Source: Closterium sp. NIES-65
Lineage: Eukaryota > Streptophyta > Zygnematophyceae > Desmidiales > Closteriaceae
DNA length: 64,000 bases
Direction: 5' to 3'
Assembly (NCBI GenBank): GCA_948144175.1
Contig: CANXME010002307.1
Span: forward strand, 1,695,001-1,759,000
The notes below the pieces were generated by a model, which saw only the letters and a list, made by a program, of their open reading frames with translations, was not told the DNA's origin and did no database searches. The first letter of the stretch is position 1. Each line of letters starts with the position of its first letter. This document shows, in pieces, positions 45,680 through 57,299 of the stretch. Position numbers and translations under genes: made by a program.

Positions 45680-46131
45680 CCAACTGCGGCCCTGCCCTGC
45701 TGCCGCCCTGTGCTGCCGCCCCAGTCGCGGCCCTGCCCTTCAGCCGCCCCAGTCGTGGCCCTACTGCCGACCCAGTCGTGGCCCTTCAGCCACCCTAGTC
45801 GCGGCCCTGCCCTTCAGCCGCCCCAGTCGCGGCCCTGCCCTGCACCCACCCCTGGTAAGCACCCGCGCCGCCCAGCCGAGCCGCGCCGCTCCTTTGAGCC
45901 GCGCCGCCCTGCCGCGCTGCGCCGCCAGGAATCGAGCCACGCCGCCCAGCCGAGCCGCGCCGCCCTACCGAGCCGCGCCGCCCTGCCGAGCCGCGCCGCC
46001 CTGCCGAGCCGCGCCGCCCTACTGAGCTGCACTGCCCTGCCCGCGCTGATCCTGCTGCTACTGCTGCTTCTGCTGCCACTACTGCTTCTGCTGCCACTGC
46101 TGCTACTACTGCTACTTCTGCTACTGCCGCT
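45680..46131 (+). repeat. Leader minisatellite and CTG tract of Copia A
   Basis: C-rich repeats based on CAGTCGCGGCCCTGCCCTTC (45720-45850) and 18-bp GAGCCGCGCCGCCCTGCC (45880-46030). They are followed by CTGCTACTGCTGCTTCTG-type triplets directly before the gag ATG at 46132. Confidence 0.8.
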
Positions 46132-47480
46132 ATGGCTAGCCCAACTGTTCTTACCTTTGATGCTGAGGGGCGCGCGGTTGAATTTAACGTGTGGGTTGAC
46201 GACCTGCAGCTCTTTCTTTAGTGTGATTCTAAGGATGGAGTTTCCCTTTTCGATCATGCGTCCGGTGCCTCTCCTGTACCTGCTGCCACTGCAAACAGTA
46301 CGTTTCGCTCGCAGTGGACCACTCGTGACGATGTTTCTCGCCTTGCTGTTCGTAGTCACCTGCCGTCTTCTGAGTGCGCGCACTTTGGCCAGTACAAGAC
46401 TGCTAAGTCTTTGTATGATGCTGTAGTAGCGCGCTACTCCTCCCCTGCCACTGCTGCCCTCAGCCGTCTCATGCTGCGTACCTGTTCCCTGACCTTGCCG
46501 CCTTTGCCACACTCGCTGACCTCATTACTCGCCTCCGCACTAGTGACGCCCGCTACCGCTCTGCGCTTCCGACTGAATTCTGTGCCAAGAACCCTCCCCC
46601 CATGTACATCACCCTTTACTACCTAGTCACCCGCCTCCCTGACTCCCTTGCTTCAATCAAGGACCACTTTCTCTCCCTTTGCCCCACCGAGCTTACCGTC
46701 GACCTGCTAGAGGAGTGCCTCACTGCAGCTGAGAAGAGTATCGTTGCTGTAGGTGCTTCTCGCGGCGACCCTCGCGCCCCTTTCTTTGAGGGGTGTTCCC
46801 CTGTCCCCCTTCTCCCCTCTGTTGCTTCTACTACTGCTGCCGACCTCGTTGGCGCGGAGGTCGGGGCTGCGTCTGCTCCTAGTGGGAGGCGCCGCAACAG
46901 CAAGGGCAAGGGGGGCAAGGGTAGTGGAGGGGACGGTGGGGGCGGCGGTGGAGGCGGTGGAGGAGGCGGAGGGGGTGGCGGCGGAGGTGGGGGTGGTGGC
47001 GGGAGTGGGGGCTTCGGTGGCGGTGGTGGGGATGGTGGAGGCAGCGGCGGCGGCGGTGGAGGCAGCGGCAGCAGTGGTGGAGGTGGCGGCGGCGATGGAG
47101 CTGGTCGAGGTGGAGCTGCGCAGCGTGGAGGCTTTGGTGGTAGCTAGCGCCAGTAGCAGCCGCGTTCACGTGAGACCCCGTCGGCCCAGCAGCTTCGTGA
47201 GTGGTACGCTGGGCGTGGGAGGTCTAGGGGTGTTGGTCCCTGCATTTACGTTCTACGCACCGGCGGGCGCCGTGGGGAGACGTGCAAGCTGCCACACACT
47301 GCGCAGCGCTGCTTCGGTCGCCTGACTGACGCCTGGCGCGCCCAGTTTCCTGACGCTGTTGAGCTCCCTCGCTGGGGTGATCTGCTTAAGCAGAATGTTG
47401 CTCTCTTTGATCTTGATTTCGATGCTATCCTTGCTGCCATGTATGCTGTGACTGATAGTGCTGAGGGTGACTGTTACCTG
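46132..47480 (+). pseudogene. Copia A gag part
   Basis: Fossil Gag starting MASPTVLTFDAEGRAVEFNV, with the UBN2-like region, RGDPRAPFFEGCSPVP, a poly-Gly tract (46920-47120) and the lineage motif CIYVLRTGGRRGETCKLPHT then AQRC near 47243-47315, which fits C-x13-C-x3-H-x4-C. Confidence 0.88.
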
Positions 47481-47599
47481 TGTGTTCTTCCCAACCCGGG
47501 CATTGGGGCTGCTGCTCTAGGTGCTAGTGCATATGCTGCTCCAGGTACTAGTGAGTCTGCTGCTCCAGGTGCTGGTGAGTCTGCTCTCTCTGGTACTGC

Positions 47600-48980
47600 A
47601 CCTACTGAGGCCTTGCACAATTTCACACTTGACTCTGGTGCTTCGCGCTCTTTCTTTCACGACAGCACCACACTCACGCCGCTGAGTCGGCCCGTCGCAT
47701 TCTCCCTGGCTGACCCCTCTGGGGGCCCAGTCCTTCCGCAATTTTCCACGGTTCTACCGTGTCCTGCGCCCCTGTCGGGCTTGCTGTCGAGACTCCACCT
47801 CCCCTCGTTTTCTACGAACTTGGTGAGTGGAGCTGACCTTCAGGACTTGTGGGTTGACCAGTTCACCCCTGGAGGTCAGCGTGTGACCCACTGCACTTGC
47901 TCTCGGACGGGCCGCCACCTAGCCAAGTTCATCCGTCGGCATGGGTCGATTCTGTACACACTGACTACTGCGTCTCCTCCGGTTACTGCGTCTGGTCAGG
48001 TAGCCGCGTCGAGTCACGTGTTAGCTGCCGCGTCCAGATCTAGTCCAGCGTCTGCCCCCTGCTCGTGTCGTCCTCTGTCACACGAGAATCTCCTTTGGCA
48101 CCATCGCCTTGGTCACCCCTCCCTGCCTCGTCTTCGAGATATGGCCTCCCGTACCCTTGTCTCTGGTCTCCCCCGGTACCTCCCTCCCCTTCCTCCGGGG
48201 CCTGCCCCTACCTGTGTTCCTTGTGTCGAGGGCCGGCAGCGCGCCGCTCCTCACTCCTCCGAGTTCCCGCCGACAGAGGCTCCCCTGCAAACTCTCCACA
48301 TGGACGTGTGGGGCCCAGCCAACGTCAGTGGACAGGGTCACGAGCGTTACTTCCTGCTGGTCGTTGACAACTACTCGCGTTACACCACAGTCTTCCCCTT
48401 GCGCCGCAAGGGTGAGGTCACTGAGGTGTTGATCGACTCGATCCGCGGTGCTCGTCGCCAGCTCAGCGAGAGTTTTGGCTCCGACCTTCCTGTTCTGCGT
48501 CTGCACTCAGACAGAGGTGGTGAGTTCTCCTCCGACCTCCTGAGGGCTTTCTGTCATGCGGAGGGCATCCGCCAAACGTTCACGCTTGTGGCCTCCCCAA
48601 AGACAAATGGGATTGCTGAGCGCCGCATTGGAATGGTCATGGACGTCGCTCGTACGTCCATGATCCATGCGGCTGCTCCCCATTTTTTGTGGCCGTTTGC
48701 GGTTCAGTACGCTGTGCATCAGATCAACCTTTAGCCTCGTGTCTCCTTGCCGGAGACCACACCTACTCTGCGCTGGACGGGGAAGGTTGGCGATGCGTTT
48801 GTGTTCCGTGTCTGGGGATCTCGAGCTTTTGTCCGCGATACTTCCGCGGACAAGCTGTCCTCTCGCGCCATTCCCTGTGTCTTCCTTGGCTTCCCCCCTG
48901 ACGCACCTGGGTGGCAGTTTTACCAACCCACCTCGCGTCGTGTTCTTTCCTCTCAGGACGTCACTTTTGACGAGTTGGTA
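47600..48980 (+). pseudogene. Copia A protease and integrase part
   Basis: Retropepsin FTLDSGASRSFFHD near 47625. Integrase follows with HRLGHPSLPRLRDM, CVEGRQR, HMDVWGPANVSG, LRLHSDRGGEFSS and NGIAERRIGM, then WTGKVGDAFVFRVWGSRAFV. Confidence 0.9.
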
Positions 48981-49149
48981 TCCTACTACCGGCTCTTTCC
49001 CTACCGCGCTGCCTCTCTCCCTCCCCCTCGCCCCTCTTCCTAGCACCAGGTGCTCCTCCAGTAGACCCCCTCCCCCCTCAGGGTCCTGCCCCCTTAGGTG
49101 TGTCCTAGGTAGACCCTGTCGAGCCTGTCGAGGTAGCTGTCGACTGTGG

Positions 49150-50225
49150 TGCTGCTAGGAGTGCTGAGCCTGCGGGTGCGGGGCCTGGGGGTGCTGTGCC
49201 TGGGGTTGCTGAGTCTGAGGGTGCGCAGCCTGGGGGTGCTGAGCCTGAGGGTGTTGAGCCTGGGGGTGCTGAGCCTGGGGGTGTTGAGCCTGGGGGTGCT
49301 AAGTCTGAGCGTGCTGAGTCTGGAGGTCCTCCGGGTGTCCCGTCACGGCGGGAGCCCCTCTCTCCGCAGCGGCTATGTGAGTGGTACGCTCGGCGCTGTA
49401 GCTGTGCTGCTGGAGCTACGGGTCCTGCTGCTGGAGGTGCTTCTGGAGCTGGAGCTGCTGGAGGTACTGCTGGTGCTGAAGCTGCTGGAGCCGCTGGTCC
49501 TGGAGGTACTGGCGCTGTTGGAGGTCTTGCTGGTGTTGGAGCTACTGGAGGTCCTGGAGCAGCTGGTCCCGGAGGTGCTCGTACTGGAGGTACTAGAGCT
49601 GCTGGGGCTGGTGGTGCTGCAGGATTTGGAGCTGTAGGTGCTGGAGCTACGGGGTCTACTGCTGGAGGTCCTGGTGGTTCTGGAGCTACTGGAGCTGCTG
49701 GTGCTGGAGGTACTGGCGCTGTTGGAGGTACTACTTGAGTTGGAGCTGTTGGAGGTGCTGGAGTGGCTGGACCCGGAGGTGCTCGTACTGGAGGTACTAG
49801 AGCTGCTGGGGCTGGTGGTGCTACATGAGTCGGAGCTGTAGGTGCTGGGGCTGTTGCCACTGGCGCAGCTACTGTAGCTGGAACTGCTGGAGGTATTGAA
49901 GCTGGTGGTGCTGTGGGAATTATAGCTGGAGACCCTGGAGCTGAGGGTCTTGGTACTGTCTCTGCTGTTTCTCGAGGCGGTGCGCGGCCGCGGCCGTACT
50001 ACTTTCCACTTCTTCAGCAGGTTCTTGGTCTCCCGCCTTCTCCTGGACCTCCTCCTCCCTTACTGAGTCCACCGCCCGTCCAGTCACAGTCGCAGTTACA
50101 GCCGGCCTCTCCACTGCCTGGTCCTTTTCCTTACTCTGGACCAACTAGAGGTCTTACGGAGCGTCGTGAGCCTGAGTCTCATCCTGCGTCGCCTGAGTCT
50201 CGTCCTGCGTCACCTGGGTCTCTTC
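49150..50225 (+). repeat. Repeat-rich linker of Copia A
   Basis: 15-bp units GGGGGTGCTGAGCCT (EPGGA) at about 49170-49330, then GGAGCTGCTGGAGGTACTG-type repeats to about 49920. These are equivalent to the linkers of K, C and F. Confidence 0.82.
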
Positions 50226-50441
50226 TGTGAGAATATATTTGCTGTCTAGCCTGCATTGGGGTACTCTGTAGTGAGAACAACCCAATTTAGGGTTTGCTAT
50301 TTGTATCCCAACTCTTTCTAGTGAAATCATTCCATTCAATTTTCCTCGATATTCTCCTTCTCGACTTTCCTCACCCAAAATCCTCTCGACACTCTAACCT
50401 AGCCATGGCTCCTAAGCCTAAGTCAGGCTAGGATTCTAACA
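50226..50441 (+). repeat. 5' LTR of element L
   Basis: 216 bp, TGTGAGAATATATTTGC to GGATTCTAACA. It shares GTACaACCCAATTTAGGG-like core words with the J/I/F LTRs. Confidence 0.88.
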
Positions 50442-50499
50442 TGCTATCAGAGAAGGTCAATCCTAGGACCTCACATTAATGGGCCCACTACCTAATGCC

Positions 50500-52420
50500 T
50501 TGCTAGCCTAGGCCCCGGCCCGTCGCCCCTAGCCCCTATGCTCGGCCCCGTCGCCCCTAGCTGTGCCCCTCGGCCCCGCTGGTCCCGTTGACTCCGTCGC
50601 CCCGCGCCCGGCACGTACTTAGTCCACGATCGGCCCGTACCTAGCCCGTGCTCGGCCCCGTTCCTAGCCCCACGCCCGGCCCGTCGCTCGCGCCTGGCCC
50701 TATACCTAGCCCGCAATCGGCCCGTACCTAGCCTCGCGCTCGGCCTCTGTTCCGTCCCCAACGCCCGGCCCCGTAACAAGCCCGCGCCTGGCCCCGTCCT
50801 TTGCCCAGCGCCCAGCCCGTAACTAGCCCGCGCCCGGCCCGTACTTAGCCCGCGACCGGCCCGTACCCAGCCCGTCGCCTGGCCTCGTCCCTAGCCCAGC
50901 GCCCGGCCCAGTACCTAGCCCGCGCCCGGCCCCGTACCTAGCCCGCGCCCGGCCCCGTACCTAGCCCGCGCCCGGCCCCATACTTAGCCCGCGCCTGGCC
51001 CTGTATCGCGCCCAACGCCCGGCCCCGTACCTGCCCAACGCCTGGCCCCGTCCCTTGCCCAGCGCCCGGCCCCGTACCTAGCCTCGCGCCCGGCCTCCGT
51101 TCCGCGCCCAACGACCGGTCTCGTACCTGCCCAACGCCCGGCCCCGTACCTTCCAAGCACTCGGCCCCGTCCCTAGCCCAACGCCCGGCCCCGTACCTAG
51201 CCGCGCCCCTCGGCCCCACTGGCCTTGTCGCCCCTAGCTATGGCTTGAGGGGTGATGACTTCCTGCCTGCGTGCCCTGCAGACGCACGCGCAGCTCCGCC
51301 CCCGCCCCCCTCCCCCCCCTCCCCCTCCTCCATGGGGACGGGGGGGAGAGTATGTGAGGGGGTGGCGGATGTGCCTCAGTAGCAGCAGCTGCCGCCGCGC
51401 CTCCTCTATCTCTCCCTGCCGCACCTTGTGTTGGGAGAGGGGGGGGGGGAGCTTGGAGGTTCAGAGGGAGGCAGGAGGGGATCTGCAGCACCAGCCCCCC
51501 CTCCGCCCCCCCTTTCTCCTCCACCCCTGCTACGGGTGCAGCAGTGGGGGGGAGGGGATCTACACCAGCAGTGGGGGGAGGGGATTTGCAGCATCAGCCC
51601 CCCCCCCCCTTCCCCAGCACCCCCCCCCCCCCCCTTTCTCCTCTCTCTTTCCTTGCCGCACCCTGTGTTGGGAGGGGGGGGGGAGCTTGAAGGGTTCGGG
51701 GGGAGGCAGGAGGGGATCTGCAGCACCAGCCCCCTCCTCCCCCCCCCCCCCCCCCCCCTCTTGCTGTAGCGGCAGCAGCCCTTGCTGCTGCCCTGCGCGC
51801 CCCGCGCGCTCTGCAGCCCTGCTGCGCCCCGCGCGCCCTGCTGCCCTGCTGCCCTGTGCGCCCCGCGTGCCGTGCAGCCCTGCGCGCCCCGCAGCCCTGC
51901 GCGCCCTGCTGTCCTGCTGCCCTGCGCGCCCTGCGCGCACTGCAGCCTTGCGCGCCCCGCGCGCCCTGCTGCCGTGCAGCCTTGTACGCCCTGCTGCCCT
52001 GCAGCCCTGTGCGCCCTGCTGCCCTGTTTGCCCCGCGTGCCCTGCTACCTTGCAGCCCTGTGCGCCCTGCTGCCCTGCAGCCCTGTGCGCCCTGCTGCCC
52101 TGTGAGCCCTACTGCCCTGTGCACCCCGCGCACCCTGCAGCCCTACGCGCCCCGCGCGCCCTGCTGTCCTACTGCCCTGCGCGCCATGCGCGCCCTGCAG
52201 CCCTGCGCGCCCCGCGCGCCCTGCAGCCCTGCTGCGCCCCGCGCGACCTGCTGCCCTGTGCGCCCTGCTGCCCTGCTGCCCTGTGCGCCCCGCGCGCCCT
52301 GCAGCCCTGTTCGCCCCGCGAGCCCTGCTGCCCTGCTGCCCTGTGCGCCCTGCTGGCCTGTGCGTCCCGTGCGCCCTGCTGCCCTCTGCACGCGCCATGC
52401 ACAGCCCCCCCCCCCCCCCC
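50500..52420 (+). repeat. Satellite-like interior of element L
   Basis: Three blocks. 50500-51240 has GCCCGCGCCCGGCCCCGTAC units (about 20-25 bp). 51290-51780 has long homopurine and homopyrimidine runs with repeated GGAGGGGATCTGCAGCA words. 51780-52400 has CTGCTGCCCTGCGCGCCC-type units. Open frames here are repeat artefacts. Confidence 0.82.
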
Positions 52421-53021
52421 CCCCCCTCCCTTCTCCTCCATCCCCTGCTGCAAGTGCAGCAGTGGGGGGAGGGTATGGGGGTGGCGGGTGTGTGAACCGT
52501 CCCTTGCTCCTCCTCCTCCTCCTCCTCCGTCTCCCACTGCTGCAGCTGAGGGGGGTGGGTGTGTGGGAGCTGAGAGAGTGGTGCTAGGGGGTGAAGTGGG
52601 AGTGGAGCTAGGGGTGCAGCAAGGGGTGTGTGAAACGGGGGTGGGACAGTTGGGGGAGGTTGAGCGGAGGTTGCCGTCTTGTCGTCCGCAGCACCTGTAG
52701 TCCGGGGCTCTGCTGCTTGTAGCCCAGAGAGCCTGCTGTACCTGTCGCCCATGCGTCCGTTGCTCCTGCCGCTCAGAGTTAGCCGCAAAGCCAGTTACTC
52801 CTGTACTCCAGGGCTCTTGCTCCGGTAGCCACCGTGTGCGCCGCTCCTGTTGCACGTGTGTCTGCAGCATCAGCCGTCACCTCCTATCTACTCTCCTCTC
52901 ACAGTCCAGCCTCCTCCTCCTCACTTGCCCTTTGTGAATGCCTCTTGCTTTGCTTGTACTTGTGAACCTACTCTATGACTACTTACTCTGCTGATTCTAC
53001 CCCACTTTGACTATGGGGGTG

Positions 53022-53237
53022 TGTCAGAATGTATTTGCTGTCTAGCCTGGAAAGGGGTACTCTGTAGTGAGTACAACCCAATTTAGGGTTTGCTATTTGT
53101 ATCCCAACTCTTGCTAGTGAAATCATTCCATTCAATTTTCCTCAATATTCTCCTTCTTGACTTTCCTCACCCAAAATCCTCTCGACACTCTAGACTAGCC
53201 ATGGCTCCTAAGCCTAAGTCACGCTAGGAATCTAACA
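53022..53237 (+). repeat. 3' LTR of element L
   Basis: 216 bp, TGTCAGAATGTATTTGC to GGAATCTAACA, pairing with 50226-50441. Confidence 0.9.
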
Positions 53238-54954
53238 TCTTTCTGAGTCGCCTGTTCGCGCTGTTCGCACTGGGTCCCCAGCACTCACTCTTTGACTCTG
53301 CGCCCTTCCACCGCTCCACAGCATGTCCCTCTGCCGTCTCCTCCTGCGTCCTCTCTTCCTGACGGTCCGGACCCGGAGTCTGACTCCCTTCGTGCTGCTA
53401 GTCCTACTATCATGCGTTTTCTGGCCACTGGTGTCACTGACCCTTCGTTTGAGTCCACTGCTGCGTCTGCCCTCGTTGCTGAGCTTGTTGACTTTGCTGC
53501 CGCTTGTCGTCTAGACTACGCTGCTAGTCTTGTTGCTGAGTCTGAGTCTGCATCTGTCTATCCTCCGTCCGTCGGGGGCGAGTGTGCTCTTGGCACGGAC
53601 GTCCTCGAGGACAAACAGGAGGAGTTTGAGTGCTTTGCCGCTGCTTTACCTCACCTCGTGTCCATGCTGCTTGCCCTTGAGGGAGACCCGGATGCACTAG
53701 ACATCCTGACCCCGCGCTCTTACGCAGAGGCGATAGAGGGTCCCTACTCCTCTCAGTGGCAGGCAGCCATGGACACAGAGATGGCTTCCTGGAAGTCCAC
53801 AGGCACCTACGTCCACGAGGTTCCCCCGCCTGGGGCGAACATCGTCAGTGGCATGTGGATTTTCAGGGTGAAGCGGCCGCCGGGTTCTCCGCCTGTCTTC
53901 AAGACACGTTACGTTGTACGAGGCTTCAGTCAGCGACAGGAAGTTGACTTCTCCCATACCTTCTCCCCTACCCCAAAGATGACCACTCTTCGGGTGCTGC
54001 TACACGTCGCCGCTCAGCGTGACTACGAGATTCACTCTCTTGACTTTAGCACAGCCTTCCTACAGGGCAGCCTGCACAAGGAGATCTGGCTGCGCCACCC
54101 ACCTGGCTTCACTGGGTCGTTTCCTACTGGTACCCAGTGGAGCCTCCGGCGGCCAGTCTACGGTCTCCGCCAGGCACCCCGTGAGTGGCACGACACACTC
54201 AGGATGACTCTTGCTGCTCTTGGGTTTACTCCTTCCACTGCTGACCCGTCGCTGTTTCTTCGCACTGACACCACTCTGCCGCCATTCTACGTTCTCGCGT
54301 ACGTAGACAACTTAGTCTTTGCTACTGCGGACACTGAGGCACTCGCCCACGTGAAGTCGGAGCTGCAGAAGAGACACACGTGCACAGACCTGGGTGAGCT
54401 GACAAGCTATCTTGGCTTGCGGATCACCCGGGACAGAGCACAGCGCACCATTACCTTGACTCAGTCACACATGGTGCAGCAGGTCCTTCAGCGCTTCGGC
54501 TTCACGTACTCCTCGCCAGAGTCCACTCCTCAGCCTACCGGTCACTTGCTCTCAGCTCCACCTTCGGACGAGTCCGTAGAGCCGAGCGGCCCGTATCCAG
54601 AGCTTGTGGGCTGCCTCATGTACGTGATGAGCTGCATTCAGCATGCTATGTCGCTCCTGGCAGACACAGGAAGGAGCACATGGATGCAGCTAAGAGGTTG
54701 TTGCGCTACTTGTGCAGTACGTCGGGCATGGGGCTCGTGCTTGGAGGACGGGCTCGAGTTGTCCTCACTGGTCATGCAGACGCTTCCTGGGTTGACGACT
54801 TGGCTACGCAGCGGTCGTCACACGGTTACACCTTCAGCCTTGGCTACGGCTCTGTCTCTTGGCGGTCTACCCGCTCGTCTTCTATTCTCAGCTCCAGCTG
54901 TGAGGTTGAGATCTACGCTAGGGCCATGGCTGCACAGGAGTTACGCTGGCTTAC
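53238..54954 (+). mobile_element. Copia A, 3' part
   Basis: Continuation of Copia A after element L. It holds the end of the linker, RT (about 53700-54640, WIFRVKRPPGSPPVFKTRYV, VYGLRQAPREWHD, LAYVDNLVFAT) and the start of RNase H (54680-54954, MDAAKRLLRYL, LTGHADASWVDD, SSCEVEIYARAM). It is cut by insertion of Gypsy-2 within RNase H. The rest is expected beyond the right edge. Confidence 0.88.
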
Positions 54955-55322
54955 TGTGAGGATCTAGGATCGAGCTTAGAAAAGAGAGTGTGAATTGAAT
55001 GATCACCTGGGTACAACACGAGGCTATATATAGGCTCGACACAAGGCCCCGTAACCAGGTGTTACGCGAAGGTTCCGCGGGTCGCGAAGCGTCTCGAACA
55101 GATCCTTCCCGAATTCGCTAGAAGGCAGTCCGGTGGCAACAAAAAAGCCAGAATTCGGTGCACGCAACCTAGCTCGGTGCTATAACCATAATAAAATATA
55201 GGAAAGCACCTAGCCTAGGAAATCATCCAATTCATGCATGCATATAATTTTCCTATGCTAGAAATAGCATAATAAAGTAAAGGCAAGCAAGCATAGCTGG
55301 CATAAGCCGTCGTACTCTCACA
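54955..55322 (-). repeat. 3' LTR of Gypsy-2
   Basis: 368 bp with inverted termini TGTGAG / CTCACA, right after the polypurine tract GAGGGGGGGACG (minus strand). It contains CTATATATAGG near 55023-55033, a candidate TATA region. Confidence 0.85.
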
Positions 55323-55332
55323 CGTCCCCCCC

Positions 55333-55767
55333 TCAAAGCTGGGTGGTGTGAGATACACCCTGCTTGACAAGATAGTCCTTGAGAGCACGGCGTGTGTTAC
55401 CCATATCAGCTTCTGCAACCCAAATGTCCTCAATAGGGTCGTATCCCTTCCAGCGTATCAGGAACTCGAGGGTCCTGCCGCCGCGGCGCCGATGAGAGAG
55501 GACGCGCTCAATCTCGCACTCGGGTTCGTCCTGCACAAGAACAGGTGGAGATGGCGGTTGCTGCCGTCCCGGGAACTGTTGGTTGGGGTCCTTGTAGGGT
55601 TTCAGTAGCTGTACATGGAAAGCATTGTGAAGCTTCCACATATCTGGTAAGCGCAAGCAGAATGTAACTGGTGTCACATGTGCCTCAACGAGAAAAGGAC
55701 CACAGAAGCGAGGCCGGAGTTTGGATGGAAGGTGAGACAGGTTCAAGTTGCGCGTGTCAAGAAGCAC
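55333..55767 (-). pseudogene. Gypsy-2 integrase end and chromodomain part
   Basis: SKLRPRFCGPFLVEAHVTPV and LHNAFHVQLLKPYKDP (integrase C-terminus) are followed by the chromodomain VLSHRRRGGRTLEFLIRWKG and then DIWVAE. It is a close match to the consensus. Confidence 0.9.
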
Positions 55768-55863
55768 CTGATCTCCGACTGCTACTGAGTGATCACGTCA
55801 CTGACGATCGGCATACTGCTTCTGGGAGGTCTACATCGTGGTGAATCGTCGCTGAGTCTTCTC

Positions 55864-56620
55864 CTATAGCTGCTGCATGGTGGTGACGAAGTCATGTGCG
55901 GCTTGGACGTGTGCCGGTGTGGTAGGCTGCTGTGGTGTGAGTGGTTCCCATCCGTAACACAGGAAGAAAGGAGTTTTCCCTGTGGCCGCATGTGACGCGT
56001 TGTTGTAAGCGAACTCTAAGGTCAGTAACTGTGTGTCCCAGTGGCTGACGTCGTCCTTGCAAGCTGTGCGCAGTAACTGTTCAACCACTTGTTTAAGTCG
56101 CTCTGTCTGTCCGTCAGTCTGTGGGTGGTATGTTGAGGACATCGCAAGTTTAGTCCCCAATAATCCCATGAGCTCCTTCCAAAACTTACTGGTGAATTTT
56201 GGGTCTCTGTCTAAGATGAGTGTAGCGGGGATGGCGTGGATGGTGATGATGCCATCGAAGAAGAGGCGAGCAGTTGCTTCTGCTGTCGCGGTGGCGTTGG
56301 TCGGTAGGAAGTGCCTCATTTTGGAGAACTTATCGATGACTACGAGGATGGAATCATGTCTCCGTGGGGTCGAGGGAAGTCCTGTGATGAAGTCGAGACT
56401 AACGACCTGCCATGGCTGCTTCGGTACGGGTAGAGGCTGAAGTAACCCTGCTTTCTTCTGCTTGCTGCTCTTCATCCGCTAGCACGTGTCACAGGATGTG
56501 ACGAACTGCTGCACATCTGCTGCCATCCGGGGCCAGTAGTAATACTTCGCTCTTCTCGCTAACGTCTTGTTGCTCCCGAAATGTCCCGCGTATGGTACGT
56601 CGTGGAACTCTTCCAATAGG
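55864..56620 (-). pseudogene. Gypsy-2 integrase part
   Basis: H2C2 zinc region (HDVPYAGHFGSNKTLARRAK, CDTC), then the core with VVSLDFITGLPSTPRRHD, LILDRDPKFTSKFWKEL and STYHPQTDGQTERLKQ. Confidence 0.9.
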
Positions 56621-56649
56621 ATCTGCCGTAGCGGGGCGTAATTCGGTAC

Positions 56650-57130
56650 CCAAATCTTTCCTGAACCCTTCCTTAGCGCTAGGTCTTTCTCCCTTTGTAA
56701 CTGTTTCTGTTTCTCTGCCGTTGCTATCTCGCCATCCACGGAGTACCCATGTTGGAATAGTCCTTTGAGCAGAGGGTTCATCCCGTCGAGTTGGATGCCT
56801 GCTACTTGACCTGGGCGGCTCAACACGTCTGCTTTGTTGTGTAGCCCGGGCTTGTAGATGATGTCGTAGTGGAAGTGGGTCTCCAAGAAATCCACCCACT
56901 GTACCTGTCGTCGTGAGAGCGTAGGCTGCGAATTCAGGTATTTGAGGCTGCAGTGGTCAGTATAGACAGTGGTCTTGGCTCCCTCGAGGTAACACCTCCA
57001 CGCCTTGAAGGCTACGACTATAGCTAGGGCTTTCTTGTCGTGGATGGGGTAGTTTAGTTCTGCTCCGTGCAGTTTCTTACTGAGGTAGGCGATAGGTTGT
57101 AAACTGTTCCCGTGATCGTGCATCAGTACT
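56650..57130 (-). pseudogene. Gypsy-2 RNase H part
   Basis: Fossil RNase H with PIAYLSKKLHGAELNYPIHD, KKALAIVVAFKAWRCYLEGA and VYTDHCSLKYLNSQ, then HNKADVLSRPG. Confidence 0.9.
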
Positions 57131-57299
57131 GCTCTGACTGCCTGGTCACTAGCGTCTGCTTCAACTATGTAGTCCTTCTCATGGTAGGATGAGTACTGGG
57201 GCTGTGGTCAGTGCTGCTTGTAGCTGTCCCATGGCTTGCTGATGCGGAGTATCCCATTTGAAGGGCGTATCCTTTTTCAGTAGGTCGGTCAGTGGCGCT

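Larger units (their letters stand above)
45673..50225 (+). mobile_element. Copia A, 5' part
   Basis: Plus-strand Copia of the short-LTR lineage, containing leader, gag, protease, integrase and part of the linker. Its own 5' LTR is not seen here. Copia C and L are set within it or against it, and it resumes at 53238. It is broken in about half a dozen places. Confidence 0.87.
50226..53237 (+). mobile_element. Element L, LTR retrotransposon without coding parts
   Basis: 3.0-kb element with two 216-bp LTRs (about 13 differences, about 6%), a primer site TGCTATCAGAGAAGG just inside the left LTR and the polypurine tract CTATGGGGGTG before the right one. Near-perfect target repeats TCTTC / TCTTT flank it. 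The inside has no gag or pol trace, only C-rich satellite-like repeats and a short unique 3' part. That makes it a non-autonomous LARD- or TRIM-like element. It is inserted in the linker region of Copia A. Its LTR core and polypurine tract match the K/F lineage, the likely source of its enzymes. Confidence 0.88.

Noticed and set aside
51252-52700. 482-codon open frame in element L
   Set aside because: It is made of CALLPCAP-like repeats that follow the satellite units. All three frames are open over much of it, and it is not a gag or pol.
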